64,000 nt of DNA from Candidatus Eremiobacterota bacterium. Lineage in GTDB: Bacteria > Vulcanimicrobiota > Vulcanimicrobiia > Vulcanimicrobiales > Vulcanimicrobiaceae. Location of the stretch: the NCBI GenBank assembly GCA_019240525.1, contig JAFAYE010000001.1, positions 1,647,300-1,711,299 on the forward strand, written 5' to 3'. The number at the start of each line of letters is the position of its first letter. Position 1 is the first letter of the stretch. The notes beneath the pieces are model-generated. The model searched no databases. It was not told where the DNA came from and was given only the letters and a program-made list of their open reading frames with translations. Shown in pieces: positions 1 to 8,736 of the stretch. Made by a program: the position numbers and the translations under genes.

Positions 1-615
1 CCGCGCAACCGTAACGAGGATGGGCGCCTGTGAAGGAGAGATTGGCGACCGATGCGGGATTGGCGATCTGCGTTGCGCAACTGCGACGCGTACAAGGAGC
101 GGGGCGCGCCTCGCCTCGCGCTGCGTCATGATACGTGGGCCGCGAGTGTAGCCGTCCTGAATTCCGGCCGCGGCGAGCACATGGGAAACGTAGCGTGCCC
201 CAGCATCGACGCGCCCGGTGTTGTACATGCCGATGGCGTGGCGGAGCGCGACCTGAGCATCGCGATACCTCCGCGCCGCGAACGAGTAGTCGGCGGCGAG
301 GATCCTCGCACCGATGCTGAGATTGATACATGGATCGAAGATCGAATGCACCGTCACGCCGAAGCCGGCGAAGTTCATGCTGTCGATCTGTGCGATACCG
401 GCGTCGATCGAATGCCCCGCTTCCAGTAGCCGACGTGCCAAAGACTCGGCAGTCTCGCGGTCGCGTGGGTAGTACGATCGGCCGGCGGTGTTGTCGCCAA
501 TCGCCAACGAGTTGCCGCCGCTCTCGACATTGACGATCGCCGCCATCGTTGCGGGCGCAACGTTAGACGCACAATGCGCAATAAGCGCTGCGAGAGTAAC
601 CGAATGGAACATCAT
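1..615 (-). CDS. VirB1-like lytic transglycosylase (partial, runs off left edge)
   Basis: Predicted to open the peptidoglycan for the conjugation channel. The reading frame is open from an ATG at 615 to base 1, so the C-terminus is missing. Visible SLT-type motifs are an N-terminal catalytic Glu in VESGGNSLAIGD, then GIAQIDSMNF, CINLSIGARIL and a MYNTG segment, in the order usual for VirB1/TrbN-type enzymes. The start overlaps the trbI stop by 4 bp (ATGA), so it is translationally coupled as the last gene seen in the trb operon. No clear signal peptide is visible. Basis: motifs seen in the sequence; role from family knowledge. Confidence 0.85.
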   Translation of the reverse strand, partial: MMFHSVTLAALIAHCASNVAPATMAAIVNVESGGNSLAIGDNTAGRSYYPRDRETAESLARRLLEAGHSIDAGIAQIDSMNFAGFGVTVHSIFDPCINLSIGARILAADYSFAARRYRDAQVALRHAIGMYNTGRVDAGARYVSHVLAAAGIQDGYTRGPRIMTQREARRAPLLVRVAVAQRRSPIPHRSPISPSQAPILVTVAR

Positions 616-1868
616 GGCGCGCCAACCCCGTCGTAGGGTGTCGTTAAGACCATATCGCGATCGACGAGCACGTTGAAGAGATAACCTGGCGGAACGTCAA
701 GCGTCGGCGGTATTTCAAGCTCCCGCTGCGTGAGCTGAATGCTGGTGTTCCCGATCTGCTGCCCGAAGGCGGCCGCGATGGTTTGGCCGACGCTCGGCGC
801 GGTATAAAGGCTCGACGACTGCTGCGGCTGGCTCAGTTGGGCGCCGGCGCCGATGATGCTCAACAACAGCGCCGACGTGAAGATTTTGTTGAGGTGCTCG
901 TCAACGTTGGCGCCAAACCCAGCATACCCGGCTTCGTCAGTCCCTGGCATGCCGAGAAGATCGAGGCTTGAGCCATCCGGATAGAGCAGCCGCGTCCAAA
1001 CGACTAGCACTCGGCACTGACCCTGGACGATCCGGTTATCGTACGTACCCACGAGTCTGGTGCCACGCGGAATGAGCAGATAGCGTCCCGTTACACTATC
1101 GAAGACGTCGTTACGTACCTGCGCAACGATCGTGCCCGGTAGAGCCGCATTGATGCCGGTAAGGAGAACCGCTGGAATGATGCTTCCCGCGTGCAACTCG
1201 TATGGCGACGGATCGTCTTGGCGTACCGCAAAGAAGCGGTCGCGTGCAGCGTTTGCAGCGGACCCGAGAAATGCGTCGGGCGGGTTTTTATCCTGCTGCT
1301 CTGTTGTCTGCGATGCGTTCTCAGCAGTCGGCGACGCCGCAAGCTCTGTTGACCCGAGACTCGCCGCACGTTGCGCCGCACCGGCAAGTGCTGGCGTTGC
1401 CTGCCCGTTTAATCGAACGGTGACCGGGGCGGCCTCTGCCGCTTCGAGCAGTGCGCGCCGCCGTTCTTGAGCTTCGCGCGCGGCATCAAGCGCTGACGTT
1501 TCGGCCGTGGAGGTTGGTGTCAGTGGCGGCACGCGCACCGAATTTTCGGCGCTCTTAATCAGCGGCGCGACGCGCGATGGAATCTGAATGGGCGGAAGCT
1601 TCAGCGCTGTAGGTTGCGCGTTGGGAATCGCGTCCCACCACGGCGCGTGTTGCTCCGACGCTTTGGTCAGATTGGCCCCAGCATTTGCGTTGGCGGCATG
1701 ACGATGGCCAGCCGTCGAGATTCCGTAGATGATCAGGCCGACGAGGCCGGCAAGCGCCAGCGCCGCAAAGAAGCCGGCCTTCGCGCTGATTTTGATGACC
1801 CCGAGAACGGGGCCGCGCCACGTCTTTTCGACCAGCTCGACCGGCGAAGGGACATGCTTTTGATCCAT
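612..1868 (-). CDS. trbI: TrbI/VirB10-type T4SS channel protein
   Basis: 418-residue bitopic protein spanning inner and outer membrane in the conjugation channel. A short cytoplasmic tail is followed by one membrane helix at about residues 31-50, a Pro/Ala-rich periplasmic linker to about 215, and a conserved C-terminal beta-domain. That domain shows LHAGSIIPAVLLTGIN, IPRGTRLVGTYD, the YPDGSSLDLLGMPGTD segment and the LLLSIIGAGAQL helix that forms the antenna region in VirB10. It follows trbG by 2 bp and overlaps the transglycosylase gene. Length and order match the trb operon of IncP-like plasmids and many ICEs. Confidence 0.93.
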   Translation of the reverse strand: MDQKHVPSPVELVEKTWRGPVLGVIKISAKAGFFAALALAGLVGLIIYGISTAGHRHAANANAGANLTKASEQHAPWWDAIPNAQPTALKLPPIQIPSRVAPLIKSAENSVRVPPLTPTSTAETSALDAAREAQERRRALLEAAEAAPVTVRLNGQATPALAGAAQRAASLGSTELAASPTAENASQTTEQQDKNPPDAFLGSAANAARDRFFAVRQDDPSPYELHAGSIIPAVLLTGINAALPGTIVAQVRNDVFDSVTGRYLLIPRGTRLVGTYDNRIVQGQCRVLVVWTRLLYPDGSSLDLLGMPGTDEAGYAGFGANVDEHLNKIFTSALLLSIIGAGAQLSQPQQSSSLYTAPSVGQTIAAAFGQQIGNTSIQLTQRELEIPPTLDVPPGYLFNVLVDRDMVLTTPYDGVGAP

Positions 1869-1870
1869 GA

Positions 1871-2620
1871 CTAGCTCCCGCGCGTGACCAGCGCGCGGCG
1901 CTGACGCTTTCCGCTGCCTTCGATCAGCGCGATGCCGTCGGGCACGCCGTCGACGACATAATACTGGCCGGTAAAGCGATAGTTGACGAGCGTGTTGCCG
2001 CCATCGCTGCCGACCGCGAACAGGACGGGAACCTCGCGCATGCTTTGCGGCATCTGGAGATACGTGTGCGTACCGTCGTTGAATACGCGTATTGGCTGCA
2101 GGGCGCGGTCGCCGTTCATGCGGTAGTTGAAATCGAGCTTGTCGATCGCCGTCTCGGCCAGCGGCGCTTTCGTGCGCATCCCCCGCGACACCGCAGCGGT
2201 CGCAAAGGCCTGCTGGGGGTCTTGCGGATAAAGAAAGCCGATCCGCAACATCGGATTGTTATAGCTGGAAACGAGCGTGAGATAGTATGTCCGCTGGTTG
2301 GTCGTCACGATGAGGTTTGTGCGCAGCCCGGCCTCGGTCGGCTTGACGAGCACGTGCGGTGTAGCGTTGTCCGTGCCGCCGCTCGACGCCGGCGCGATCA
2401 GCCACCGCACCGAGTCGCCGACGGCCACGTTGACGATCGTCTCGCCCGGTTCGAGTACGAGGTCGCAGACGAAGAGTGGCTTGCAACGCAACGTCGGCGG
2501 TGTACGCTCGCCGAACGGATAGCGCAGCACGCCGTCTGGTCCAGCAATCGCTCCCGCGCCGGCGACGGCCGGGACGAGCGCACAGGCAAGAAACGCGAAG
2601 ATGGTGATCTGTCGCAGCAT
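1871..2620 (-). CDS. trbG: TrbG/VirB9-type outer-membrane channel component
   Basis: Periplasmic/outer-membrane protein that pairs with TrbI in the T4SS core. I chose the ATG at 2620 because AAGGAAG lies just upstream and the protein then begins with a signal peptide (MLRQITIFAFLACALVPAVAGA); a TTG 15 bp upstream is the alternative. CagX/VirB9 features follow: LRYPFGERTPPTLRCKPL near the N-terminus, LEPGETIVNVAVGDSVRW, the LIVTTNQRTYYLTLVS strand, and a C-terminal half with NYRFTGQYYVVDGVPD. Length is about 249 residues, normal for the family. Confidence 0.92.
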   Translation of the reverse strand: MLRQITIFAFLACALVPAVAGAGAIAGPDGVLRYPFGERTPPTLRCKPLFVCDLVLEPGETIVNVAVGDSVRWLIAPASSGGTDNATPHVLVKPTEAGLRTNLIVTTNQRTYYLTLVSSYNNPMLRIGFLYPQDPQQAFATAAVSRGMRTKAPLAETAIDKLDFNYRMNGDRALQPIRVFNDGTHTYLQMPQSMREVPVLFAVGSDGGNTLVNYRFTGQYYVVDGVPDGIALIEGSGKRQRRALVTRGS

Positions 2621-2651
2621 TGTTCTTCCTTTCAAGAAAAGGGACGAAGAG

Positions 2652-3335
2652 TTACAAACGTTGGGTCCAGCTGATGCCGGTGATATAGAGCCCGAGCGGG
2701 TTGCTCAGAATGCCTCGCTCATCGGTTGGCGGATCGAACGCGACGGTGACGCTCGCGATCCAGTGAGTCGTGGCGAGGTCGCGGCCTTGCAGATCACGAG
2801 CGTCCTCGCTCCATTGAATTTGGTAGGTTTGCTTGCTGATCGGCAGCACCGCGTCAACGCTGACCGCAACGGTGCGCGGCTGGCCGAAGGGCGAGTGCTG
2901 CCGGTAGTAGTCGTTGAGAAAGATCGTCGCGGTTGCGGCGGCCAGCGCGTAGGAGCCGGCGAGGGCGCTTTTCTGGGCAAGCGGGTCGGAGCTGACCGAT
3001 CGCACGTCGACAATCCACGCGGCAAGCTGCGCTTTAATGACGCGCATGTCGGTGGGAGCGGCACGATCGGCGCGCGTAACGGCAACCGCATCCCCGAGCT
3101 TATCGACCTCGACGATGTAGGGCACGACTTTGCTTTGTGCCGCTTGCCAGGCGACGCCGACTGCGAGCACGAGCGAGACGGCAAGGGCGCCGAATGCGGC
3201 CCACCGCCAGTTGCGCGCCCGAGCGATGTAGTCACCGTAGCGCTCGTTCCACTCGCGACGAGCGGAGAGATACGGACTGTCCAAAGCCGCATCGGCAGCG
3301 GCTGCAGGTTTCGCTGTTTTCATGTATTCACTCAC
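2652..3335 (-). CDS. trbF: TrbF/VirB8-type inner-membrane assembly protein
   Basis: 227-residue bitopic protein that nucleates the inner-membrane part of the T4SS. It has a short cytoplasmic N-terminus ending in REWNERYGDYIARARNWR, one membrane helix at about 46-64, then a NTF2-like periplasmic domain with PYIVEVDKLG and a C-terminal GLYITGISWTQ. The GTG start follows the trbL stop codon with no gap (TGA-GTG); an in-frame ATG 12 bp in is the alternative. It lies 31 bp before trbG. Confidence 0.9.
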   Translation of the reverse strand: MSEYMKTAKPAAAADAALDSPYLSARREWNERYGDYIARARNWRWAAFGALAVSLVLAVGVAWQAAQSKVVPYIVEVDKLGDAVAVTRADRAAPTDMRVIKAQLAAWIVDVRSVSSDPLAQKSALAGSYALAAATATIFLNDYYRQHSPFGQPRTVAVSVDAVLPISKQTYQIQWSEDARDLQGRDLATTHWIASVTVAFDPPTDERGILSNPLGLYITGISWTQRL

Positions 3336-4865
3336 TCATTTAGGATGTTTGAATCGAATCTCGATGTTGCCGTCGGCCGCGTCGTCTGGAACCGGCGGCT
3401 GGCGAAATATCATTGGATTGATGCCGGTCGAGGAAGAGCCGCCGGTACCAACGTCGTGTTGCTCAGCTTGAGCTGTCGCGCGTGCGTCATCAGCGGAGAC
3501 CGCAGCGTCGCTCGCGCGCGTTTCCGCGCTTTCTTCTGCCTCAATCTCGGCCTCGGTTGGGCCGCGCGGCTCGCCGGAGAGGCCATCGTCGCCTGAAGCG
3601 CTGTCGGATTCGTCTGCCGCTTCCACTGCGCTAGCATCGGCTTCCTCAGCGGCGGCACTTGCTTCCGATGATGAAGGTCTCGCGGATCTCTCCGGTTCGT
3701 GCGCGTAGGCGTCAGTATCGTAGGCGTTTGCAAACTCTCCCGAGCCGCGCCCATTGCCGCGCGCGGCCGTGCCCGTATCGAGCAGCCGCGCACTGCTCGC
3801 GTCGCCGACGTCGCCAGCAGCGCGGACGGTGTCGGTGTTGCTGCTCGACACCGCTCGCGCGCCGGCAACTATCCCGCCTACGCTGCTTCCGGCAATGACG
3901 CTTCCCACCGCAACGGCGCCGGCCGTGTTCACGAAGCTGCCTAACGTCATGCGTGGTGCGCCGTTCATAAGCGATGCCGCTAGACTTGGAATCTGCCAGG
4001 CGAGAAAACCGAAGACCAGCGCCGCGCCCACCACTTCGATGTAGGTTTCCGGCGGCGCGATCCCGTTGTAGAAGAGCGCCGCCCACTGCTGCCCGAGGCT
4101 GTAGCCCAATCCGACGATCAGCTCCAGCATGAAGAGCTTGATGCCGACGCTGACCGCGTAGCCGACGTATTTCTCACCGAAGACCAGTGTCCAGCGGCTG
4201 CCAGTGAACCCAAGCATGAAGACGCCGGCGCCGACAACGATATAGGATTCGATGAGCGTGATGAGCAGCTGCCCTGCTACGATCGCAAACGCGATTACGA
4301 CGCCGAGCGAGCAGATCATCGACGCGAGCACCGCTTCGATTGCCGGCAGGATGTTGCCGAGGTTGAGCCCGACCTTGTTTTCCGAGATGCTCTGCAACAT
4401 CGCGTTGGCGATGTCGGTGCCACAGTTGAAGACCGAGCTCGGGTCGCTCGCCATGAGCTGGGATTGGCCGCCGATGGCGCTGCCGGCTTGGCTGAAGCTC
4501 GAGATGATATCGGCGATCCAGACCGGCCCGTACTGCGGCTGCAGCAAGATGTAGAAGAACCCGATGCCCAGGATCTTGAGCAGTAGCGACGCCACGAAGT
4601 CCGGCAGACTGTCTTTCTGCAAGACGTAGGTGATCGCCGACCACGCGATCTCGATCCCGACCAGCGCAAAGAAGAGGCCTTGCGCGTAGTGCAGCGCCGT
4701 GTTCATCCACGCCCCAGTCGTGTTGCTGAACTGGTGCGCAAGACCGGTCAGAATGCCGCCCTGACCGGCGTTCGGCGCGCAGGCGGGCACGGGCTGTGCC
4801 ATTGCAGCCACGGGCAAAACCGCAACAAAAAAGAGCAGCGACGCTACTCTGGTGATCGGACGCAT
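3336..4865 (-). CDS. trbL: TrbL/VirB6-type polytopic inner-membrane protein
   Basis: Predicted channel base in the inner membrane. The ATG at 4865 gives a signal sequence (MRPITRVASLLFFVAVLP) and leaves 7 bp to trbJ; longer in-frame extensions lack a ribosome site. About six hydrophobic segments lie between residues 40 and 330, among them LLLKILGIGFFYILL, VVIAFAIVAGQLLITLI and ALVFGFLAWQIPSLAASL. The last 150 residues are a low-complexity Ala/Ser/Asp/Glu-rich tail, typical of TrbL. Length is about 509 residues. Confidence 0.9.
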   Translation of the reverse strand: MRPITRVASLLFFVAVLPVAAMAQPVPACAPNAGQGGILTGLAHQFSNTTGAWMNTALHYAQGLFFALVGIEIAWSAITYVLQKDSLPDFVASLLLKILGIGFFYILLQPQYGPVWIADIISSFSQAGSAIGGQSQLMASDPSSVFNCGTDIANAMLQSISENKVGLNLGNILPAIEAVLASMICSLGVVIAFAIVAGQLLITLIESYIVVGAGVFMLGFTGSRWTLVFGEKYVGYAVSVGIKLFMLELIVGLGYSLGQQWAALFYNGIAPPETYIEVVGAALVFGFLAWQIPSLAASLMNGAPRMTLGSFVNTAGAVAVGSVIAGSSVGGIVAGARAVSSSNTDTVRAAGDVGDASSARLLDTGTAARGNGRGSGEFANAYDTDAYAHEPERSARPSSSEASAAAEEADASAVEAADESDSASGDDGLSGEPRGPTEAEIEAEESAETRASDAAVSADDARATAQAEQHDVGTGGSSSTGINPMIFRQPPVPDDAADGNIEIRFKHPK

Positions 4866-4872
4866 CGAAGCT

Positions 4873-5580
4873 TTACTCGCTGGACTTGTAGGTCTGCTGG
4901 CTGTCCAGCCACGCGCGCAGGGTTGCGAACTTGACCAGGTCATTCTGTTGCTGCGTGGCGAGGTAGTCGAACTCGCCCTGCAACTGCGCCATCTGCAACT
5001 GACGCAGCTTCTCGAGCTGCTGCACTTCCTGAACGCCGATCATGTTGCCGACCTGCAGCGCCTGCATGTGCCCCACCGACCCGTCAGAGAGCCCTTGGAG
5101 CTGACTGAAGAGCGCGTCTTCGCTCTGGAATTGCGTGCTCTGCAGGTTTGCCGACTGCAACGCGCCCTGGATGCCGCCGAGCGAGTTGGTCGCCCACTGC
5201 GTATAGGCTTGCGTGTAGTTCGTCGGAACTTCGTAGCCGGGGTACATGTGCGTGAACTCGCTGCTCAAGTTCCCATCGGCATAGCTGATGCTCTGCCCGA
5301 CTTTGGCGACGCGGGTGAGGGCCTGAAGGTCTTCTTGGATCTGGCCCCAGATGCCGTTGGGAAAGTTGCGCAAACTTTGTACTTGATACTCTATTTGCTG
5401 GAGCTGGTTCGTGATTTGCGTTGCTTCATCGGTGACCATCTGCAACGTGTGGAGTTCGGTTAGGGCATTTTTAGCGAAGTTAGCTGCATCGTAGACAGCG
5501 ACTTGCGCGTGCGCCGGCTGTGCCGGCACGCAGAGAAGCGCTGCCGCCAGCGCGGCGGCGCGGACGAGATATCGGTTCAT
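4873..5580 (-). CDS. trbJ: TrbJ/VirB5-type conjugal transfer protein
   Basis: Secreted helical protein thought to sit at the pilus tip. The ATG at 5580 is preceded by AAAGGAG and starts a signal peptide (MNRYLVRAAALAAALLCVPA) ending in AHAQ. The mature part is Gln-rich and helical (QITNQLQQIEYQVQSLRNFP and LEKLRQLQMAQLQGEFDYLA), as in TrbJ. The Cys seen in IncP TrbJ is not obvious. Length about 235 residues. It sits between trbE and trbL, its standard position. Confidence 0.88.
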   Translation of the reverse strand: MNRYLVRAAALAAALLCVPAQPAHAQVAVYDAANFAKNALTELHTLQMVTDEATQITNQLQQIEYQVQSLRNFPNGIWGQIQEDLQALTRVAKVGQSISYADGNLSSEFTHMYPGYEVPTNYTQAYTQWATNSLGGIQGALQSANLQSTQFQSEDALFSQLQGLSDGSVGHMQALQVGNMIGVQEVQQLEKLRQLQMAQLQGEFDYLATQQQNDLVKFATLRAWLDSQQTYKSSE

Positions 5581-5590
5581 GGTTTCTCCT

Positions 5591-8077
5591 TTAGAGGTGT
5601 TGGGCTGATGGTGAAGGCGGCGGCGCGAGGTCGGCCCATTGCGCGGCCGCGTCGCGCAGACCGCGGCGGTAGAGCCACTCCGCGGGCCACGTGCTTGGAA
5701 ACCGTTCGACGAGGTTGCGCACCGCAGCAAGATCGTCGCGGCCGGCTGCACCGAGGAAGCTGACGGCGATCGGTCCGAGCCCGAGCTCGAAGAGCCGTTT
5801 GCCCAGCGGACTGCTGTAGTAGTAATGGCGCTTGGGAACGGCGCGCGCGATCAGTTCGATCTGCCGAGACGAAAGTCCCAAGGCTTTATAGGCGCCGCTC
5901 GCGTGTTCGGTCTGCGCCTCGCCATTGGGCAAGAAGATCTTCGTCAAACACGACTCGATGATGACGTCGCGGATCGGCGAGCCCGTGATGTCGCTGATGG
6001 ACTGCGTCTCGAGGATCGCTGCACCGTTGCTCTTGCGCAGAGTCTTGAGCCACTCGCGGATCTTCTCGCGAAAGAGCGGGTGGGACAGTGCGAGCCACGC
6101 TTCGCCAAGCGCAACGAGTGCTGGACGGCCTCGCGCCAAGCGCCGCTGCACGCGATGGAAGAGATAGAGCAGCACCGGCACGAGATTCTTCTCGCCCATC
6201 GCTGCGACATGATCGAGTTCGAAGACTTGAAAGACGTTTTCGTCAAGCTCGTCGCGCTCGGCGTCGAGCAGCCGTCCGAGCGGGCCGGCTAACGTGTACG
6301 GCGTGAGCGCATCGCGCAAAAGTTGGTCCTGAACCGTGTTGACCAGGTCGGTTAGCGTGCGGCTTGGGGCGCTGGCGAGCAACCCGAGCGCGCGATGGAG
6401 CGCGCGGCGGTGGATCGGTGTCAGTGTGACGCCTTGCAGCGTGACCAGCGTCTCGAGCCATTCTTGCGCCCAGAGCCGCTCGGTTGGCGCGTCAATTTCC
6501 GCTAGCGGCGTGAACGCCGGTCCAGTGTCAGCACCGATCTCGTAGTACGATCCACCGCTGGCTATGCAAAGTGGATAGAGCGAGTAGCCTTTGTCGAACG
6601 CAAAGACGTGCGCGCCGGGATAGCGGAACTGCTGCGCGAGCAAAAAACCGAGCAGTGTCGATTTGCCGCTGCCCGTCGGCCCGACGATGAGCGTATGGCC
6701 GACGTCGCCGACGTGCAGATTGAGCCGAAACGGCGTCGCGCCGGTCGTCGCGGCGTAGGCGAGCGGCGGGCTTTGCGGCGGATAGAACGGGCATGGCTGG
6801 TGCGGAAGCCCCGGCCAGATGCTCGTCAACGGCAGAAGATCGGCAAGGTTGAGCGTGTGCAGCAGCGGCCGGCGGATGTTGGGATAACCGTGTCCGGGCA
6901 GCGTGCCTAGGAACGCTTCCACCGCGTTGACGTCTTCGATGCGTGCGCTAAAGCCGGCGTGATGGATCGCCTTGAGCACGTCGCGCGCAGCGGCGTCGAC
7001 GAGCTCGGCGTTCTCGTCCATCAGTACGACGACGCTGGTATAGTATCCGAACTTCACCGCACCGCTCGATGCATCGGCAAGTGCACTGACTGCGTCGTTG
7101 GCCATGGCATCAGCGTCCGAGTCAACGTGCGTGGCCACGCTACCGGTCTGCTCGCGCAGCAGGTTGCGCAAGCTCTTGCGCTTCTGCCACCAGCGTGCGC
7201 GGTAGCGGTTAATGCGCTGCTGCGCTGCCGGCGTATCAAGGAGAATGAAACGCGTCGACCACCGGTAGCACAGCGGCAAGCGGTTGAGAAAGTCGAGAAT
7301 CCCCGGATAGCTCTCTGCGGGAAAGCCGGTGATCGCGATCGGGCGAATGTGGCGGCGACCGACGCGCGGGCGCAAGCCGCCAAAGAAGTCCTGCGCCCCG
7401 AGCACGGCGTCGAGGTACATCGGCACCGGTGGCAGATTAACCGCATGATCCTCGCCGGTGAGGCACGTCATGAGATGGCGCAGCAGGTCGTCCTGAACGT
7501 GGCGGCGCCCAAACGGATCCTCGATTCGGCGGCCACGGAGGCGCACCAGCCGGAGCGCCGCGGACAAGTTATCCTCGATATCCACAAGCGCGGCGTTGAA
7601 GGTTTCGAGCGCGCGCGAAGCCGTACCGGCGTGATCGCGCGCCCGGTCGCCCTCGATGAAAAAGCTCGCGATCGCGCTCTGCGCGTCGATGGGCGGCAGG
7701 TACGTGACCGCCAGGACGTAGCGGCTTTCGTAGTGGGCACCTTCGGCCTCGTGGGCCGTGCGGCGCTCCGCGTCGATGAGCAGCGTGGTGCGGTCGGGGA
7801 AGGCGCCAACGTCTGGATAGCCGCGCGCCTCGGTCCGCAGGGCGTCGACGTGCACCATCCAGCCGCTGCCGCGTCGCTCGAAGGCGGCGTTGACGCGCGC
7901 CGACAGCGCGGAAAGCTCCTGCGCACTCGCAGAGTCGAGATCTTCGCCGCGGTACGTCCAACCCGCCATCACGCTGCCATCTTTGTTGAGCACCACGCCG
8001 TCGTCGACGACCGCGGCGTAGTTGAGCAGATCGGGAAACCCCTTTGCCGTCGAACGAAACTCGCGCAGCGCTAGCAC
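5591..8077 (-). CDS. trbE: TrbE/VirB4 conjugation ATPase
   Basis: 828-residue cytoplasmic ATPase that powers pilus assembly and DNA transfer. The N-terminal CagE/TrbE/VirB domain begins with RSTAKGFPDLLNYAAVVDDG, and the C-terminal AAA domain has the Walker A VGPTGSGKSTLLGF at about residue 460, followed by HVFAFDKGYS. The VPVLLYLFHRVQRRL and ILETQSISDITGSPI segments fit the VirB4 signature region. It overlaps trbD by 7 bp, showing operon organisation. Confidence 0.95.
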   Translation of the reverse strand: MLALREFRSTAKGFPDLLNYAAVVDDGVVLNKDGSVMAGWTYRGEDLDSASAQELSALSARVNAAFERRGSGWMVHVDALRTEARGYPDVGAFPDRTTLLIDAERRTAHEAEGAHYESRYVLAVTYLPPIDAQSAIASFFIEGDRARDHAGTASRALETFNAALVDIEDNLSAALRLVRLRGRRIEDPFGRRHVQDDLLRHLMTCLTGEDHAVNLPPVPMYLDAVLGAQDFFGGLRPRVGRRHIRPIAITGFPAESYPGILDFLNRLPLCYRWSTRFILLDTPAAQQRINRYRARWWQKRKSLRNLLREQTGSVATHVDSDADAMANDAVSALADASSGAVKFGYYTSVVVLMDENAELVDAAARDVLKAIHHAGFSARIEDVNAVEAFLGTLPGHGYPNIRRPLLHTLNLADLLPLTSIWPGLPHQPCPFYPPQSPPLAYAATTGATPFRLNLHVGDVGHTLIVGPTGSGKSTLLGFLLAQQFRYPGAHVFAFDKGYSLYPLCIASGGSYYEIGADTGPAFTPLAEIDAPTERLWAQEWLETLVTLQGVTLTPIHRRALHRALGLLASAPSRTLTDLVNTVQDQLLRDALTPYTLAGPLGRLLDAERDELDENVFQVFELDHVAAMGEKNLVPVLLYLFHRVQRRLARGRPALVALGEAWLALSHPLFREKIREWLKTLRKSNGAAILETQSISDITGSPIRDVIIESCLTKIFLPNGEAQTEHASGAYKALGLSSRQIELIARAVPKRHYYYSSPLGKRLFELGLGPIAVSFLGAAGRDDLAAVRNLVERFPSTWPAEWLYRRGLRDAAAQWADLAPPPSPSAQHL

Positions 8078-8388
8078 GGCATGCCCTCCCGCGCGGGCGA
8101 AACGCGCGCCGTCGCTCGCGACTGCGCAGAATAATAGGCACGATAACGGGTGTGGCGCAAATACACGCGGCTGAGCAGCGGATCATTCTTGGCTGCGCGT
8201 TGCAGCGTCGCGACTGTCAGCGCCCAGAAGACGACGCCGACAACTGCGAAGAGCGGCCGTTCGAGGCTCATCACCAGCACTGCGGTGATGATGGCGGAGA
8301 TGAGCACGAGTTCGCGCTCGGCGCCCATGAGTAGGATCGGACGAATCAACGAGACGTGAATCGGAATGGTGCGCGGTTGCTCGTTCAT
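8071..8388 (-). CDS. trbD: TrbD/VirB3-type inner-membrane protein
   Basis: 105 residues. The family start (TIPIHVSLIRPILLMGAEREL) is followed by a double hydrophobic segment at about 30-65, and a C-terminal amphipathic region with KNDPLLSRVYLRHTRYRAYY, the diagnostic TrbD/VirB3 motif. It works with TrbE and is fused to it in some systems. Starts inside the trbC stop (ATGA) and overlaps trbE at its end. Confidence 0.9.
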   Translation of the reverse strand: MNEQPRTIPIHVSLIRPILLMGAERELVLISAIITAVLVMSLERPLFAVVGVVFWALTVATLQRAAKNDPLLSRVYLRHTRYRAYYSAQSRATARVSPAREGMPC

Positions 8389-8708
8389 ATGACCGCTCCC
8401 GTCAACCCAAGCGCCGACAAGAAGTTGTTGCCGAGCACGAGGAACGCAATCGCGACGACGAGCAACAGCGCGCGCCGCACGAACGGTCCCATCTCTTCAC
8501 CGAAAACGAGCGCCGCGCCGGCGGCAAAGAGCGCCATCACCGAGACGGCGGTGGCGACAGGCCCGGTTAAGTCGTTCTGCAGCGTCTGCAATGGCGTATC
8601 CCACGGCAGACCGCCGCCGGTACTCGCCAGCGCCGACCTCAATGTGCTAAGCACGAACAGCGGAAACAAATACGCCGCGGTCTTTACCGCGGCGAGCATA
8701 CGATTCAT
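8385..8708 (-). CDS. trbC: TrbC/VirB2-type pilin
   Basis: 107-residue pilin precursor. It has an N-terminal signal-like hydrophobic stretch (AAYLFPLFVLSTLRSALAS), a processing region around STGGGLPWDTPLQ, then two membrane helices (VATAVSVMALFAAGAALVFG and ALLLVVAIAFLVLGNNFL), the TrbC/VirB2 fold. Gene order trbB-trbC-trbD and the 4-bp overlap with trbD support the call. Confidence 0.9.
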   Translation of the reverse strand: MNRMLAAVKTAAYLFPLFVLSTLRSALASTGGGLPWDTPLQTLQNDLTGPVATAVSVMALFAAGAALVFGEEMGPFVRRALLLVVAIAFLVLGNNFLSALGLTGAVI

Positions 8709-8736
8709 AAAGACTCCTCTTTGTTTTACTCGATGG

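Noticed and set aside
2601-3596. Plus-strand open frame across trbF and trbG
   Set aside because: Opposite two conserved T4SS genes, no family features.
6959-8074. Long plus-strand open frame opposite trbE
   Set aside because: Antisense shadow of a well-supported ATPase gene; Arg/Val-rich, no motif or ribosome site.
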